Counted from the stretch's first letter, positions 8,974 through 19,046 are shown. The stretch is DNA of 54,788 nucleotides from Bacteroidales bacterium (GCA_024763075.1 JANTGF010000018.1:1-54788); one strand, 5' to 3'. A program made the numbers and translations. Notes: generated by a model from the letters alone, not told the origin.

Positions 8974-10134
8974 TTACAGCTGTATTTCAAGGATATACCG
9001 GACTTCTTCAAGTTCAATATCCTGTTGCATACCAATTTTCTCAATTCCTCTGTCCTTAAACCGATTCATAATTCGCTCTATGGTTTTATTACCAATATTA
9101 TGTTCTGATAATTTTGTCTGAATCCCGAGTTCTCTGAAGAATGCCTCAGTTTCCTGAATGGTTTTATTCAATTTAACTTCATCACTGCCCTCTTTTATAC
9201 CCCAGACCCGCTCACCAAACTGAAGTAATTTAATTTTTCGCTCGCTCTTTTTTTGATAAAGTACTCCGGGCAATACAATGGCAAGTGTAACAGCATGATC
9301 CAAACCATGGAAAGCTGTAAGCTCATGACCAATAATATGGGTGGTCCAATCTTGTTTTACCCCAACTGATATCAATCCGTTTAATCCCATTGTGGCAGCC
9401 CACATCAGATTGGCCCTGTTAGAATAATCCGGCATTTCAGCCTCCATGGCCTTTCTCCCCTCCTCAATCAGGGTTAACAGGATTCCTTCAGCCATTCGAT
9501 CCTGAACAGGAGAATTTACCGGGTATGTGAGATATTGCTCAATCACATGAACAAATGCATCAACGATACCGTTGACTACCTGTCTTTGAGGCAATGAAAA
9601 AGTGTATTCAGGATCAAGAATTGAAAACTGTGGCATTACCTCAGATGAACTAAAAGCCAGTTTTTCCATGGTTTTTTGTCTGGTAATCACAGAATTCCCG
9701 TTCATTTCACTTCCTGTAGCCGGCAAAGTAAGAATGGCCCCGAGAGGTACTGCTGATTCTACCACTGCTTCTTTGGAAAGAATTTCCCAACTGTCTTCAC
9801 CTGAAAAATTGGCTGATGCCGCCATAAACTTGGTTGCATCCAGCACGGATCCTCCTCCAACGGCCAATAAAAAATCAATTTTATTATCTTTAATAATTCC
9901 CAGGCCTTCCAAACAGGTTTCGTAAGTCGGGTTGGCTTCAATCCCTCCAAATTCAAATGTTGTGAAATCTTCCAATACCTCTTTCACCTGATTATATATT
10001 CCATTTTTTTTAATGCTGCCTTTACCAAAGGTAATGAGGATTCTAGCATTTTCGGGTATCTCACCGGCAAGTTCATATATTTTTCCTTTTCCAAAAAGTA
10101 TTTTTACCGGGTTATAATAATTGAAATTCTCCAT
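8974..10134 (-). CDS. Iron-containing alcohol dehydrogenase (YqhD/BDH type)
   Basis: A cytoplasmic protein of 386 residues with no signal peptide, full length for the iron-ADH family. GGGSVLD (93-99) is the dinucleotide-binding loop. Metal ligands are expected at Asp192 and His196 (VDAFVHVIEQ), His266 (WTTHIIGHELTA) and His280 (HGLDHAVTLAIVLP), with the same spacing as in E. coli YqhD. The N-terminus (FNYYNPVKILFGKGKI) is also YqhD-like. It probably reduces an aldehyde with NAD(P)H. In a pectin/rhamnogalacturonan setting, lactaldehyde or another sugar-derived aldehyde is plausible (inference). It begins 24 bases after the stop of a nucleoside-hydrolase-like gene and is the only clear intracellular enzyme in the 41-kb minus-strand run. 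Confidence 0.93.
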   Translation of the reverse strand: MENFNYYNPVKILFGKGKIYELAGEIPENARILITFGKGSIKKNGIYNQVKEVLEDFTTFEFGGIEANPTYETCLEGLGIIKDNKIDFLLAVGGGSVLDATKFMAASANFSGEDSWEILSKEAVVESAVPLGAILTLPATGSEMNGNSVITRQKTMEKLAFSSSEVMPQFSILDPEYTFSLPQRQVVNGIVDAFVHVIEQYLTYPVNSPVQDRMAEGILLTLIEEGRKAMEAEMPDYSNRANLMWAATMGLNGLISVGVKQDWTTHIIGHELTAFHGLDHAVTLAIVLPGVLYQKKSERKIKLLQFGERVWGIKEGSDEVKLNKTIQETEAFFRELGIQTKLSEHNIGNKTIERIMNRFKDRGIEKIGMQQDIELEEVRYILEIQL

Positions 10135-10158
10135 AATATTTTATTTATATTTTTATAA

Positions 10159-11265
10159 CTAATCATCTGCCATATTTGTATCAAAGCCAACTTTTACAGG
10201 ACTGGCAGCTGTTTCTATGAGCGGGGGCATGGTCATCAACTCATTTATAAGGTTTCTTAAAGTATCTGTCTGTTCGCTTCCGGGAATTAAATAACTGTGA
10301 TTTCCATCTTCTGTTTTTTTCCACTCCGTGTATGATTGCCACCGGTCATCACCATAATAGGTTACAAAAATCTTTCCTCCGGTTTGTACATCCCAGTATT
10401 TATAAGGGTCACGGACAGCTGCAATTACAGCTGCCAAATCCGCACTTCCATGTTCAATTTTTTCTTTTCCATGTTTTTTCTGCATGAGCTCATAAACTAT
10501 CCTAACAGGGTTATCTTCAGGAGTGTCAGGCAGTGTTGCGCCAGTGTAAAAATCGTAAGAACCTCTGCCGACAGATAATATTTCAGTAGGCCAATTGTCA
10601 ACTGAATATTGCGCTGTTGGTTCATCTCCATCGAAGTTTGATGATTCACCTGAAGGATAGGTACCACCCATGCAAACCCACTTTTTAATTTTCTTTTTTA
10701 TCAGTTCCACTCCATTGAGGCTACTGTATTGATCCGGTTTTGAATTCAGTAAATCTTTCAGATTGGTTAACATGCCCACAGAAATAAGAACAACACTGGT
10801 ATCGGGTTGTTCACTCAATATTTTACGGTATAGTTCTACGGCATCCGGTGCATTATTCCCAATATCCGAAGTAAACCCGTAATTAAGTACTATATCCTTC
10901 GTATAAACGGCGCCGGCATCAACACCATTCGGAGAACAAACGCCAATGGGTATATCAGGTCTGTTGTAGTAGGTATTTATGATATCCAGGCATTGCGGTG
11001 CATACAAGCGGGTTTCACTGTCGGAGGCAGCTACAGCCATGCCCAGGATCTCTGCTTCCCCAAGATTTGCCAAACCATGCAAAACAGCAAGTGCTCCAAC
11101 ATCATCCCAGTCATAGGCTATATCCGTATCAAAGATAACTTTAACAGGCTCATTCTGAGCTTTAGTGTTTTTATTGAGGCCGCTTTCTTTACCAGTTCTG
11201 TTACAGGCTGAAAAAACTAAAAAAATGAACAAAGCAGAGATAAACAGATTTATTATTTTAATCAT
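10159..11265 (-). CDS. Nucleoside hydrolase-like lipoprotein
   Basis: The lipobox FSAC (Cys21) indicates a lipoprotein. The mature protein is an inosine-uridine nucleoside hydrolase (IUNH) fold: the Ca-binding motif lies at residues 46-55 (DTDIAYDWDD), followed by INTYYNRPDIPIGV, then VLISVGMLTNLKDLL, and late HGSADLAAVIAAVRDP holding the second Ca-binding Asp. In classical enzymes a His precedes that Asp; here it is Ala. Family members cleave N-glycosidic bonds of nucleosides. The pectin context and the substituted His leave the real substrate open. The last 14 residues (SPVKVGFDTNMADD) look like the start of another IUNH domain that is then cut off by the stop. Downstream lies the iron ADH. 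Confidence 0.88.
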   Translation of the reverse strand: MIKIINLFISALFIFLVFSACNRTGKESGLNKNTKAQNEPVKVIFDTDIAYDWDDVGALAVLHGLANLGEAEILGMAVAASDSETRLYAPQCLDIINTYYNRPDIPIGVCSPNGVDAGAVYTKDIVLNYGFTSDIGNNAPDAVELYRKILSEQPDTSVVLISVGMLTNLKDLLNSKPDQYSSLNGVELIKKKIKKWVCMGGTYPSGESSNFDGDEPTAQYSVDNWPTEILSVGRGSYDFYTGATLPDTPEDNPVRIVYELMQKKHGKEKIEHGSADLAAVIAAVRDPYKYWDVQTGGKIFVTYYGDDRWQSYTEWKKTEDGNHSYLIPGSEQTDTLRNLINELMTMPPLIETAASPVKVGFDTNMADD

Positions 11266-11276
11266 AATTTAAATTA

Positions 11277-13487
11277 TTATGGTAAATATTTCATCAAAAC
11301 CAATTCATTTGTAACCTGATAATTGCCGGAACTAAACCTGCAATAATAAATGCCCGGAGGATATTTCTTGCCATTCCACTCAAACTGATAAACACCTGCC
11401 TGTTGATTTTGATTCACCAAAACACTGATTTCCTTTCCGGATATATCAAAAACTACTAAATCAACATCTGAGCTTTTATCCAATTTGTAAGTTATTTTCG
11501 TAGAACTTACAAAGGGATTAGGATAAGTCAATAGTTCAAAAGTATCCTGGCTTTTATCAAATGTAATGCCTGTCTCTGTTCCGTTCATGATATCTTCAAC
11601 TTCCGGCTGGCTTAAGACTCTGTTATATACCCTGATGTCCTGAAGATGTGCAGGAAGATTATTGCCTTCATCATTTGCTCCGATTTTAAAAAGATTTTCT
11701 CCAGGATAGACAATGGCATTACCTGTGCCATCCGTCCAGTTCTGGGTAAAAACAGACTCACCATCCAAATAGAAAATATTTCCCTCATTGTCATCGTGCG
11801 TTATTGCAATATGGTGCCATTGACCGTCGGCAAGGCTGGCATTGTCACCATAACTGCCATGCCATTTATTATCTCCGTAATTATTCCACATCCCGAGTTC
11901 ACCACTGGCATTAATATTATAACCATAAGCATTGTTTATTCCTGCAATCCTGCACCATCTTGTTACCGAACCCACTTCCATTTTGATAAATAATGCCAGG
12001 GAGAAAGCACCCAGCTGTAACTCATTCGTGGCCACCGTACTAAGTACTCCATATTCGTCGGTTCCGTTTAGTTTTAAATGCTGACCCTTAACAGCATCAG
12101 TATCCCAGTTCGAATCATCCGTATGAATCAGTTCAAGGTCAAAGTTGTTATCTGTAAGATCTTCAGCAACCAGACCGGACGATTCATTCAAAGGCCAGTG
12201 AGCAATTAAATCCGGTCCGGTACAATCTGTAATTTTTGTAAATTCAGCTGTAACACTCTTGTTTTTGTCCAGGATTATTACAGCAGGATTTAAATTCCCC
12301 GTTAAATCACCGGACCAATTTGAAAATTCATAACAGATGCCTGGTGTTGCCGTCAAAATAACAACCGAATCAGATTCAAAGCTCCCCCCGGTAGTACTGA
12401 CACCTCCATTCCCGATAATTGTAACATTCAGTTCATGCCCGGCAAGTGCGGGAGCTCTCCCGATTAACTCATCCAGAACAGCACTTACGTTTCGCGGATC
12501 AGTCTGAATCAAATACCTGTATCCCTTATCCGGTGAGGGTTCCCATTTATTATATGTCTTATTACTGGCATCGAGCGTGATAACATTTGTTCCGCTTGAA
12601 GTGAGATCGAAATACTGAGCGGGATCTCTTACAGCAACCAGGGTAGCAATCAGATCCCAGGTTGAATGGCTAAAAGTGTTCGGATATCCCTGTTCATCCA
12701 GCCTTTTTCTGTAAATTGCCCTTACAGGATTGGTTAATGGTGTAAGTTCAAGGGAGCTTCCTGCACTCGACACATTGCCTGCTTCAGAACTGGTTCCCAG
12801 TATAGGTCGTGGAAAATTCTCGATTGCATACTTTGTATGACCATGCCAGTCCTGAAAATTAGCTTCTGTACCACTCCCCGGATACCTTCCACCCATGCAT
12901 GACCAGAACTTAACTTTTTTAGCAACCAGCGCCTTCCCGTCCAAATCACTGTACTGGTCTGGTTCTGACATCAATAAGTCCTTCACATTTGAGGTATAAC
13001 CAACCGTTACTATTACCACACTTGTATCCGGTTGTTCAGATAATAATTTACGGTAAAGTTCCACCACATTATCCCACACCTGACCCGGAGCCAGTTCATA
13101 GGTAAATCCATGTGTAGAAATCCATTGTCCATACATATCCCCCAATGAAGGACCTGAAAGAGATTTTCCAATGGGGATATCCGGCCTTTTGTAATAGGTG
13201 TTTATGGCATCTATTGTATGTGGATTCCATTTACCTGCTTCACCTCTGGTGCTGCTGCCAATTCCTAATATTTTTGCTTCTCCGGCATCTGCCATAGCAT
13301 TCAATACAGCCAGTGCACCTGCATCATCCCAGTCCCATTGCATATCTGTATCCCAGATAATACTTACGGTATCTGAAGAACTCCCCTGAAGGAATTCTTC
13401 AGAGAATCCAACTCCCTCAAATATCAGAAGAGCAAACAATAGCATTATGCCGGGGAGATAATTAATTCTATTTTTATTTTTCTTCAT
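11277..13487 (-). CDS. T9SS-secreted nucleoside hydrolase-like protein with InlB and LamG domains
   Basis: An N-terminal hydrophobic signal segment (YLPGIMLLFALLIF) precedes an IUNH domain (about residues 38-350). Its Ca motif is DTDMQWDWDD (46-55). The later motif HSTWDLIATLVAVRDP has Trp in place of the catalytic His before the Asp. An InlB-type repeat (SNWSGDLTGNLNPAVI) follows. Next comes a concanavalin A-like LamG_3 module (HWPLNESSGLV, WHHIAITHDD, YLDGESVF, IRVYNRVLSQPEVE). A T9SS sorting domain (TYPNPFVSSTKITY to LVLMKYLP) ends the protein. The layout implies an enzyme exported by T9SS that docks to a glycan through its lectin-fold module. It starts only 11 bases after the stop of the next pectate lyase gene region and is read with its neighbours. 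Confidence 0.9.
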   Translation of the reverse strand: MKKNKNRINYLPGIMLLFALLIFEGVGFSEEFLQGSSSDTVSIIWDTDMQWDWDDAGALAVLNAMADAGEAKILGIGSSTRGEAGKWNPHTIDAINTYYKRPDIPIGKSLSGPSLGDMYGQWISTHGFTYELAPGQVWDNVVELYRKLLSEQPDTSVVIVTVGYTSNVKDLLMSEPDQYSDLDGKALVAKKVKFWSCMGGRYPGSGTEANFQDWHGHTKYAIENFPRPILGTSSEAGNVSSAGSSLELTPLTNPVRAIYRKRLDEQGYPNTFSHSTWDLIATLVAVRDPAQYFDLTSSGTNVITLDASNKTYNKWEPSPDKGYRYLIQTDPRNVSAVLDELIGRAPALAGHELNVTIIGNGGVSTTGGSFESDSVVILTATPGICYEFSNWSGDLTGNLNPAVIILDKNKSVTAEFTKITDCTGPDLIAHWPLNESSGLVAEDLTDNNFDLELIHTDDSNWDTDAVKGQHLKLNGTDEYGVLSTVATNELQLGAFSLALFIKMEVGSVTRWCRIAGINNAYGYNINASGELGMWNNYGDNKWHGSYGDNASLADGQWHHIAITHDDNEGNIFYLDGESVFTQNWTDGTGNAIVYPGENLFKIGANDEGNNLPAHLQDIRVYNRVLSQPEVEDIMNGTETGITFDKSQDTFELLTYPNPFVSSTKITYKLDKSSDVDLVVFDISGKEISVLVNQNQQAGVYQFEWNGKKYPPGIYYCRFSSGNYQVTNELVLMKYLP

Positions 13488-13498
13488 TAATCTTTATT

Positions 13499-15277
13499 TT
13501 ATTTAATCAATAAGATTTTGTTTGTAATACTATCAGAATCAGTAAAGAAAGTATAATAATAAATACCCGGAGACAAGTTACTTCCATCTATACTGTACCT
13601 GTAATCTCCTGAGCGTTGCTTGTCATCCACTAAAACAGCAATTTTCTCACCTGCCACATTGTATATGACCAGCTGAATATGTGTTGTTTCTCTTAAAGTA
13701 TAAGACACATAAGTAAGGTTGGAGAACGGATTTGGATAGTTCTTTAAATTATATTTTGCAGATAGATTTGCCAAGTTTTTAGCTACTCCGGTGGCTCCGG
13801 TAAATACTGCCGTAAGATTTTTATCAGCATCCATTTTCACTGTTGTATTGGTTGCCAGGGAATCAGCAACACCACCCCTCCAGTACAGAAAGCTATCGCC
13901 CCAGTCCGGGAATGCAATAACAGCTACTTCCGAGTCCCTGAGGTAAATCCCATTAGATGCAACGGAAACTCTGCCATTCCCTTCGGTTGTTGAAGTTAAA
14001 CGAAAAACATCATTCGAGAAATTTGCGATTGCATGCTTATTTGCATTCATAACCGTATAAGTAGTAAGATGGTTATCGGAAATATCTCCGCTCCATCCTG
14101 TAAAAACCCAGCCTGAATCAGGTTCAGCTATTAAGGTAGCGGTTTCGCCATATGTATATTCCTTATCCTCAAATGATATCGTCCCTGAACCGGAAACTTC
14201 GGTGGTAAGTTTAAATCTTGCCAAAACCATTGTATCACAACGTGGCCATCCCGGATTCTCTGACCAACCGGAATAATCTAATATAACCTGACGCATGGTT
14301 TCGCTGATCGAGTCTGTTTCATAGCTGTAATAATCACTTGCTTCAAAAACCAGATTACAATCAAAATTCTCTCCTTCATAATGAGCCCCGCCTCTTAAAG
14401 AATTCTCCCGGGCACATACATAACCTATTATTGGGTCCCATTTATCAGGAAGGTTTCTGATAGCAATTGTATTGCCATCGTTGTGGCTGTCATAAATATT
14501 ATATTCGGAAAGAAGCTGACCAAATGTATTCACTTCGGATGCTGACCAACCCCAATCTTCCACCACATTGTTATAAAAATGAACTTTCCCCCGCCTTATT
14601 TTAGGACACCTGGAAACCCCGTTAATATATGCTGAGTGATGAATTGTAACTCTTGTAATTGAGTCGGACGGATAATCTGGCCCCCATGACAAGAGTGAAC
14701 CTTTGGGTGTATTGTAAAATTTACACCAGCTAATGGTAAAATCGCTCGTTCCAATACCTGTAGAGGTGCTCTCATCCCCGTTTTCTGTAAAAGAGACATG
14801 GTCAACCCATATTCTCTTTGAACCAAAGGCGGCTCCAAAACCCTGTCCACAATTATCATGATCCCCAACACGGGTAATGGTAATATTATGGATGATCAGA
14901 TTTTCTCTGTTATTCCAAAAATTGATCTCTTTGCACGCCCCGTTTGTAGTTAAAGTAATATTTGCTCCGCGACCATCAATTGTGGTATTTGAGCCAATGT
15001 TCAGATTGTTGTCTTTAATGACAATATCCCCGGTTAGTCCGGGAGTAAACCTTATCCATCTGGGCTCAGAACTTGTAACAGCCTGTTTAAAAGTTTCATA
15101 ATCCAGACTATTCAGAATGATTAGTTCACCCCCGGCTCCACCGGTTACATCCCTGCCAAAACCTGACCGGTGTTCCAGCAGGTCTTCATATTGTTCAGTC
15201 TGAGATGAAACAATCATACTGACAAACAATAAAATTGTGAATAGAAGTTTAATCTTATTCGTCTTAATAGTTCTCAT
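13499..15277 (-). CDS. PL1 pectate lyase, T9SS-secreted
   Basis: The signal peptide ends near IVSSQT. Residues about 25-330 are a PL1 parallel beta-helix: TIDGRGANI, LIIHNITITRVGD, IWVDHVSFTENGDES (Ca-binding Asp) and the VSRCPKIRRG segment with the catalytic-type Arg, then VHFYNNVVEDWG. PL1 enzymes cleave de-esterified homogalacturonan by Ca-dependent beta-elimination. Two InlB-type repeats (WSGDISDNHLTTYTV; YWRGGVADSLATNTTV) and a T9SS sorting domain (LKNYPNPFSNLTYV to NKILLIK) follow. It is paired head-to-tail with a second PL1 gene four bases upstream, so the two are surely co-transcribed. The second differs at VSRIPLLRHG, hinting at different subsite preferences. Confidence 0.94.
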   Translation of the reverse strand: MRTIKTNKIKLLFTILLFVSMIVSSQTEQYEDLLEHRSGFGRDVTGGAGGELIILNSLDYETFKQAVTSSEPRWIRFTPGLTGDIVIKDNNLNIGSNTTIDGRGANITLTTNGACKEINFWNNRENLIIHNITITRVGDHDNCGQGFGAAFGSKRIWVDHVSFTENGDESTSTGIGTSDFTISWCKFYNTPKGSLLSWGPDYPSDSITRVTIHHSAYINGVSRCPKIRRGKVHFYNNVVEDWGWSASEVNTFGQLLSEYNIYDSHNDGNTIAIRNLPDKWDPIIGYVCARENSLRGGAHYEGENFDCNLVFEASDYYSYETDSISETMRQVILDYSGWSENPGWPRCDTMVLARFKLTTEVSGSGTISFEDKEYTYGETATLIAEPDSGWVFTGWSGDISDNHLTTYTVMNANKHAIANFSNDVFRLTSTTEGNGRVSVASNGIYLRDSEVAVIAFPDWGDSFLYWRGGVADSLATNTTVKMDADKNLTAVFTGATGVAKNLANLSAKYNLKNYPNPFSNLTYVSYTLRETTHIQLVIYNVAGEKIAVLVDDKQRSGDYRYSIDGSNLSPGIYYYTFFTDSDSITNKILLIK

Positions 15278-15281
15278 GGTT

Positions 15282-17108
15282 TTACCTGTTCAATATCATC
15301 TTATAATATAAAGGCCTTTTATTTCCGACATCCAGTTTAATTAAATAAACTCCTCCTGACAGGGCACCTCCGGAAGCATTTGTTCCATTCCATATGAGTT
15401 CATGTATGCCTGTTTCCTGATAGTAGTTGACAAGGACAGTAAGCTCTTTACCTGTTATATCAATTACCGACAACCTGACTTTTCTTCCTTCAATAAGTTC
15501 ATAACGAACGGTAGTATGATTTGTAGAAGGATTAGGATAACATTTCAGATCAAATTTATCCGAATAATCCTGATAACCATCAAAAATCCCGGTTGCACCT
15601 GTAAATACCGCAGTTATGTTCATACTTGAACCCATGGTAACCGTAACCGGGTTCTCGCTTCCGGTGAGATCACCCTCCCAGTATAAAAATTCATACCCCC
15701 AGTTAGGGAATGCTATTATTTTAACATCGGTGCCACTGTTGTACTCTCCATTTGCTTTAGAAGATACTCTGCCTTCTCCCATAGGAGTTGTTGTGAGGCT
15801 GTAAACCGGAACATCCTTAAAGTTGGCAATAACCGTTTTGTTCGTATCCATCACAACATACATTGGATTGCCGGAACCGGAAATATCACCACTCCAGTGT
15901 GAAAATTCAAATCCCAGTCCGGTTTCAGCAGTTAGATTTACACTTTCATTTCTGTAGTATAAATCCCGCTCAGGGAAAACAGTTACAATACCCGTTCCAC
16001 TTTTTTCAACTGCCAGTTCAAATATCTTTTGTGAAGTTTCTGTTACCCAAACCGGCTCATCCGACCTTCCGGAATACATTAATGCCTGTGATTCCACCAA
16101 ATCCATTGATACCTCCAGGTCATAATCATAATAATCAGATGCTTTGAATACCTTATTACAATCGTAACAGGAATCAGGACCCTTTCTGTAAGCTCCTCTT
16201 CTAAGATCATTTTCAAAGTCACAGATATAGCCGGGTTCCGGGTCCCATTGATCGGTACCTGTGTTCATCACATCATCATCTTCGGTATCATAAATGTTAT
16301 ATTCGAGTAATGCTTCCCCGTCTTCATGAATAGCAGCCGCCTGCCAGCCAATATCTTTAACAAAGTTATTATAGAAGTGGATTTTCCCATGCCGAAGCAA
16401 GGGAATTCGTGAAACACCAACATCCGGTCCTCCAATATACGCACTGTGATGTACCGTCAGTTTAAAGCCTTTGCCATCAATTGAACTATTCCCGATTAGC
16501 ATACATTTTACGGTATTGTACCAGCGACAGTAACTCGCTGTAAGACGGGAATTATATCCATATTTATAATCAACATTATAACCTCCCATACTCAGGGATT
16601 CATCCCCATTGTGTTCAAAAGTAACATGATCAAGCCAGACCAGATCTGCACCATCGGCTAAACCAAGTGCCTGCCCGTTATCATCACCTACCCCTACTTC
16701 AAAGAACCTGATATTATGTATAATGATATTTGTATCACCCCAGATATAGATCCGGTCATCTGTATATTTCCCTTTGAGAGTAATATCTGCTCCCCTGCCA
16801 TCGATTGTTTTATTAGAACCTATGCCCAAATAATCATTTATAAGGATGTTCCCTGTTAAACCCGGGCTAAACCGGATCCATTTTGGCTCATCTCCGGCCA
16901 AAGCACTTTCCAACTGATTAAAGCCTTCATCACCAACACTGGTTATTGTAACTACCGTTCCTCCGCTTCCTCCTGTAACACTTGCGGCAAAACCTGAACG
17001 ATAATTCAACAGATCATCATAAGAGTCTGTCTGAGAATATGACCCAAGGCTCACAACTAAACTGATCCCTGTTATTATCGCTAATTTATTCAAACCCATC
17101 TTCTGCAT
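15282..17108 (-). CDS. PL1 pectate lyase, T9SS-secreted
   Basis: A signal peptide (NKLAIITGISLVVSLGSYS) leads to a PL1 domain at about residues 28-360. It shows TIDGRGADI, IWGDTNIIIHNIRF, LVWLDHVTFEHNGDES, LTVHHSAYIGG and VSRIPLLRHG, then KIHFYNNFVKDIGW. Catalytic and Ca-binding positions of the family are kept, so endo-pectate lyase activity is likely. Two InlB-type repeats (HWSGDISGSGNPMYVV; YWEGDLTGSENPVTVT) and a T9SS sorting domain (LKCYPNPSTNHTTV to YYKMILNR) complete it. A second in-frame Met three codons on (17099) is an alternative start. The sequence is closer to the PL1 half of the fusion protein at 33077-35074 (shared SRIPLLRHG) than to its direct neighbour. Confidence 0.94.
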   Translation of the reverse strand: MQKMGLNKLAIITGISLVVSLGSYSQTDSYDDLLNYRSGFAASVTGGSGGTVVTITSVGDEGFNQLESALAGDEPKWIRFSPGLTGNILINDYLGIGSNKTIDGRGADITLKGKYTDDRIYIWGDTNIIIHNIRFFEVGVGDDNGQALGLADGADLVWLDHVTFEHNGDESLSMGGYNVDYKYGYNSRLTASYCRWYNTVKCMLIGNSSIDGKGFKLTVHHSAYIGGPDVGVSRIPLLRHGKIHFYNNFVKDIGWQAAAIHEDGEALLEYNIYDTEDDDVMNTGTDQWDPEPGYICDFENDLRRGAYRKGPDSCYDCNKVFKASDYYDYDLEVSMDLVESQALMYSGRSDEPVWVTETSQKIFELAVEKSGTGIVTVFPERDLYYRNESVNLTAETGLGFEFSHWSGDISGSGNPMYVVMDTNKTVIANFKDVPVYSLTTTPMGEGRVSSKANGEYNSGTDVKIIAFPNWGYEFLYWEGDLTGSENPVTVTMGSSMNITAVFTGATGIFDGYQDYSDKFDLKCYPNPSTNHTTVRYELIEGRKVRLSVIDITGKELTVLVNYYQETGIHELIWNGTNASGGALSGGVYLIKLDVGNKRPLYYKMILNR

Positions 17109-17156
17109 ATCATCTTGTTTCAGGCAATCTTCAATAAAAATACTTCATCAGTTTTG

Positions 17157-19031
17157 TCACTGTTCTTTAATTTCATTTGGTACCGGCCAGATATGATCAA
17201 ATAAATACAAGCGCTCCCCAAATTCATTGCTTTCATGCCACATTCCTTCACCCACTTCCCCTGTAACCTTATAGCTGTACATTCCCACCGGACACTTATT
17301 TCCCTCATCATCCTTACCGTCCCAGTACCACCAGTAGGTCCCAAATTTCATCGACTCATCTTTAAGCAGCCGGACTCTTTTTCCGGCATCTTCACCTGAA
17401 ACTTTGAAAATTTCTACTTTTATTGGCAGTTCACCATCCGGATCGTTTTTAATATTTCTGTAAAAAACAGGTTTTGTCCAGTGTTTAATATGATTTCCTC
17501 CCACGCGATAATAAATGTGCCTTCCGTAATTACTTGTCGCTGGCTCGTAATTTTCATACTTCGACTGATCATCCCAGGTATATGTAATGTTAGCAGAACT
17601 GTTATTCATTTTAGCTGCTGTAAATCTTAAATTATTTATTCCGTATTTTAATCCTGGCATGGTATATCTGCCCATCTGTACTTCTGTGGCAATGGTAGCT
17701 TTCTTAAGGCCTGAACCCCTGCCACTAAATTCAAATTTTACCCAGTAAGCCATTCTGCCCTCAACTCCGGTCGTATCCTTTTCATAAATACCATCTTCCT
17801 GTAATAACTTCCATTTAAGATTTTCCGAATACGAGGTGTCTCCAATTTGCTCTGTTACCGCAAAATACACATTCCCATTTGTAAAAAATGATGCTTTAAT
17901 ATCAGCACCCACAATATTCCATGTAGATTTCGAGGGAATAACAAGGTAGGAAGGCTCATTGAAATTTACCGGCTCAATCCCCCTGCTCGTCCATTTAATA
18001 TTACTCTCCCTGACGATATATTTCCGGTGAAGCTCTGAGGTAAAATCAGGTTGATAGGTAAAAACAGCACTTGCATAATCACAGGGTTTCCGGCATTCTT
18101 CCGGATGATCAGGAAGATAGCTAAAACTATAATCACTACTTACCTTATCTGTTCGTCCTTTCATATCGAAATTCATGGTGATTTTTTCCTGTGGTTTCAG
18201 GTTGTATCTGAATTGCCATTGTTTTCCCACTTCTGTAATGCTATCAAAAGGTTCGCAGCTGGCTTTTTCCACCATATACCAGATATCCCAGCCTGTCCAT
18301 GGTTTTATTCTTTTAATCAGTGTACCGCCATCATCCCTTAAATCTTTCCACCGGGGAATGATGGTTTTATTGTCATAATCAAAATATACCCATCGAATCT
18401 CCGGGCTGATATCAAAATTATGCCATGAACCATCAAACCATACTTCTCCTGTCTGATGACCATGCATCTGAATTTTCCTGCCATACATACTTCCTTTTGG
18501 CGGAACATTATATAAAAGCCCACAGGCTGTCTGTACCGCTTCTCCGCATAAACTGCCTCCATTCTGGTTAATCAACCTTAAAGGATTGCCCCGGTAATCG
18601 TCAAAATTATAGGTCGGGTTAACATAGCTTCCATATTTATCATAATAATATGTGAACCACTCATGGATTTTTATAAATTTCAGAAAAGAATCTGACTCCC
18701 CTTTAACAATTTTTGAAGCTAAAGCAGAGAGATCTCTGAAATCATACCCGGAAGAGTTAAAAATATACGGATCCTCAATCAATCCATCGCCTGTATTTTC
18801 AATGGTAACAGATATATTATGCAAATTCTCAGACAAGATTTCAATCCTTTCCCTATAATTACTTTCATGCACATCAAAACTCCGGGATACCACATGAACC
18901 GGTACCGGGTTGGGATATTTCAGCATCAGGCTATCATTTATAGCTTCAATGGTATAAGATCTGTCAATGCTGCTTGTACAACCAGCCAGGACTCCAACAA
19001 TAATGAATATTAATCCCCGTGTTAAAAACAT
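17157..19031 (-). CDS. Transglutaminase-like lipoprotein (copy B)
   Basis: The N-terminus carries a lipobox LAGC (Cys18), so unlike its paralogue at 2253-4166 this copy should be membrane-anchored. The core keeps the putative triad: Cys162 in GGSLCGEAV, His192 in MHGHQTGEVWF and Asp207 in HNFDISPE. The same shared segments run on, such as RWVYFDYDNKTIIP, RIKPWTGWDIW and CDYASAVFTYQPDF, up to a C-terminal FlgD-like Ig domain (GTYWWYWDGKDDEGN, GMYSYKVTG) and the ending WPVPNEI. Conservation of the triad across two diverged copies argues for an active enzyme. It lies between a PL1 gene and the copy B beta-helix gene, all on one strand. Substrate unknown; a protein, glycoprotein or glycan ester target is possible. 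Confidence 0.87.
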   Translation of the reverse strand: MFLTRGLIFIIVGVLAGCTSSIDRSYTIEAINDSLMLKYPNPVPVHVVSRSFDVHESNYRERIEILSENLHNISVTIENTGDGLIEDPYIFNSSGYDFRDLSALASKIVKGESDSFLKFIKIHEWFTYYYDKYGSYVNPTYNFDDYRGNPLRLINQNGGSLCGEAVQTACGLLYNVPPKGSMYGRKIQMHGHQTGEVWFDGSWHNFDISPEIRWVYFDYDNKTIIPRWKDLRDDGGTLIKRIKPWTGWDIWYMVEKASCEPFDSITEVGKQWQFRYNLKPQEKITMNFDMKGRTDKVSSDYSFSYLPDHPEECRKPCDYASAVFTYQPDFTSELHRKYIVRESNIKWTSRGIEPVNFNEPSYLVIPSKSTWNIVGADIKASFFTNGNVYFAVTEQIGDTSYSENLKWKLLQEDGIYEKDTTGVEGRMAYWVKFEFSGRGSGLKKATIATEVQMGRYTMPGLKYGINNLRFTAAKMNNSSANITYTWDDQSKYENYEPATSNYGRHIYYRVGGNHIKHWTKPVFYRNIKNDPDGELPIKVEIFKVSGEDAGKRVRLLKDESMKFGTYWWYWDGKDDEGNKCPVGMYSYKVTGEVGEGMWHESNEFGERLYLFDHIWPVPNEIKEQ

Positions 19032-19046
19032 CTTTTATTATTTTGG

